Source: Gracilinema caldarium DSM 7334
GTDB lineage: Bacteria; Spirochaetota; Spirochaetia; Treponematales; Breznakiellaceae
DNA: 64,000 bases
Direction: 5' to 3'
NCBI RefSeq assembly: GCF_000219725.1
Contig: NC_015732.1
Coordinates: 2,046,001 to 2,110,000 of the forward strand
This document shows, piece after piece, positions 63,381 to 64,000 of this stretch. How positions within the stretch are numbered: position 1 is the first letter of the stretch; each line of letters begins with the position of its first letter. The position numbers were made by a program, and so were the translations under genes. The notes beneath the pieces were generated by a model, which was not told where the DNA came from, made no database searches, and saw only the letters and a list, made by a program, of their open reading frames with translations.

Positions 63381-64000
63381 CTATTCGACATCATAATTAA
63401 CCCAGGCCTTTGCCCATCGAAATACCATAAGGGCGATCCCCATACTAATGATAAAAAATATCCATACCAAGGCCGAAGCGTACCCCATTTGGGTATACTG
63501 GAAAGCAGATTTATACACATAGAAGACATAGAAAAGAAGCGAGTTATCAGGACCCGCAGTATTGGATCCACTACTACCTCCACCGGTTATAATATACGCT
63601 TGGGTAAATATCTGAAGCCCGTGACTTAAACCAAGAATGATATCGTATAAAATTATGGGTGTAATCAGGGGAAGGGTAATATTAAAAAATCGTTGAAACA
63701 CATTTGCTCCATCAATTTGTGCAGAATCAAAAAGCTCAGAAGGAATAGCCCTAATACCCGCTAAAAAAATAAGCGCTGGCCCCCCTGCTCCCAGCTGAGC
63801 AAGTAATACAAGTGATAATTTATTCCATCTGGCATCTCCAATCCAATCGATTATTGGTAGACCTATTTTTTGCCCAATCAAATTAAGAAGTCCAAAACGG
63901 GGATTTGAAAAGACAACCCAAACAAACGAAAGAGCAAAGATCGGTAATATGGAAGGGATATAAAGTATAGCACGATAAATTGCAACTTCTTTAATTTTTT
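63381..64000 (-). CDS. Sugar ABC importer permease, MalF type, 5' end beyond window
   Basis: This is the partner CUT1 permease. The frame is open to the window end; before the first internal start it reads IYRAILYIPSILPIFALSF, VWVVF and NPRFGLLN, typical of the middle of MalF/UgpA permeases, so roughly the first third of the gene is missing. EAA loop: ELFDSAQIDGANVFQRFFNIT. The gene ends with KAWVNYDVE five bp before the MalG-type gene. Confidence 0.92.
   Translation of the reverse strand, partial: KIKEVAIYRAILYIPSILPIFALSFVWVVFSNPRFGLLNLIGQKIGLPIIDWIGDARWNKLSLVLLAQLGAGGPALIFLAGIRAIPSELFDSAQIDGANVFQRFFNITLPLITPIILYDIILGLSHGLQIFTQAYIITGGGSSGSNTAGPDNSLLFYVFYVYKSAFQYTQMGYASALVWIFFIISMGIALMVFRWAKAWVNYDVE

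Noticed and set aside
1-64000. tRNA, rRNA or tmRNA genes
   Set aside because: I looked for cloverleaf-like patterns in the intergenic gaps and saw none; a covariance-model scan (for example tRNAscan-SE and Rfam) would be needed to exclude them.

Overview
The window looks like a chromosomal segment of a free-living, fermentative spirochaete of the Treponema type. The assignment is an inference from gene content: an MglB/MglA/MglC galactose-glucose transporter of the treponemal kind, spirochaete-style lipoprotein signals, a long-tailed chemotaxis receptor, 7TMR-DISM phosphatases and [FeFe]-hydrogenase maturases. I saw no rRNA, tRNA or CRISPR array.

Layout. 1-480: end of an XRE/HigA-like antitoxin gene cut by the window edge. 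478-6900: gltB-gltD (glutamate synthase) on the minus strand, with a leader region that may encode a small RNA. 6897-15580: an AT-rich sensory cassette (anchored sugar-binding protein, LytS/YesM-type kinase, YesN-type regulator, XylF-like lipoprotein) running into mglB-mglA-mglC. 15629-17501: a decay zone with a broken M20 peptidase and the tail of a YfcC-type transporter. 17498-18930: a DGC-domain protein with a permease split into two half genes. 19056-24681: a GC-rich [FeFe]-hydrogenase maturation operon (TM1266-type regulator, hydG, hydE, a divergent aspartase/fumarase-family lyase, hydF) without the hydrogenase itself.

24800-27470 is accessory DNA: nested palindromic repeats around an Rpn-family nuclease, a RelE/YefM-type toxin-antitoxin pair, then an Uma2-type nuclease gene. 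28073-32469: a chemotaxis receptor and a CPA2 antiporter fused to a PTS EIIA domain. 32739-34298: alanine dehydrogenase with an Lrp/AsnC regulator. 34336-36723: an MFS transporter without a normal start codon and an RMND1-like membrane protein. 36785-43900: sbcD, sbcC and a CHASE4-PAS-GGDEF-EAL protein. 44003-47023: NAD salvage (pncA, pncB) and a glycerophosphodiesterase. 47196-50308: ugpB-ugpA-ugpE without an ATPase. 50327-53314: thpR, an amino-acid ABC binding protein and permease, and ttcA. 53305-59213: a TetR regulator divergent from a GT-B-like protein, a GPH-type symporter and a 7TMR-DISM/SpoIIE phosphatase. 59205-64000: a GH38 alpha-mannosidase with two MalFG-type permeases, the last cut by the window end.

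The most interesting signals are: (1) a family of large nested palindromes flanking an Rpn nuclease gene, with constant outer arms, interchangeable inner hairpins and chimeric half copies; (2) seven genes whose sigma70-like -10 box ends 6-7 nt before the start codon with no Shine-Dalgarno sequence, predicting leaderless mRNAs; (3) a roughly 82-nt RNA candidate upstream of gltB with a CCUCC-bearing terminator loop; (4) a divergent ammonia-lyase-family protein inside the H-cluster maturation operon; and (5) an MFS gene in the same frame as its upstream neighbour, separated by one stop codon and lacking any ATG/GTG/TTG start.
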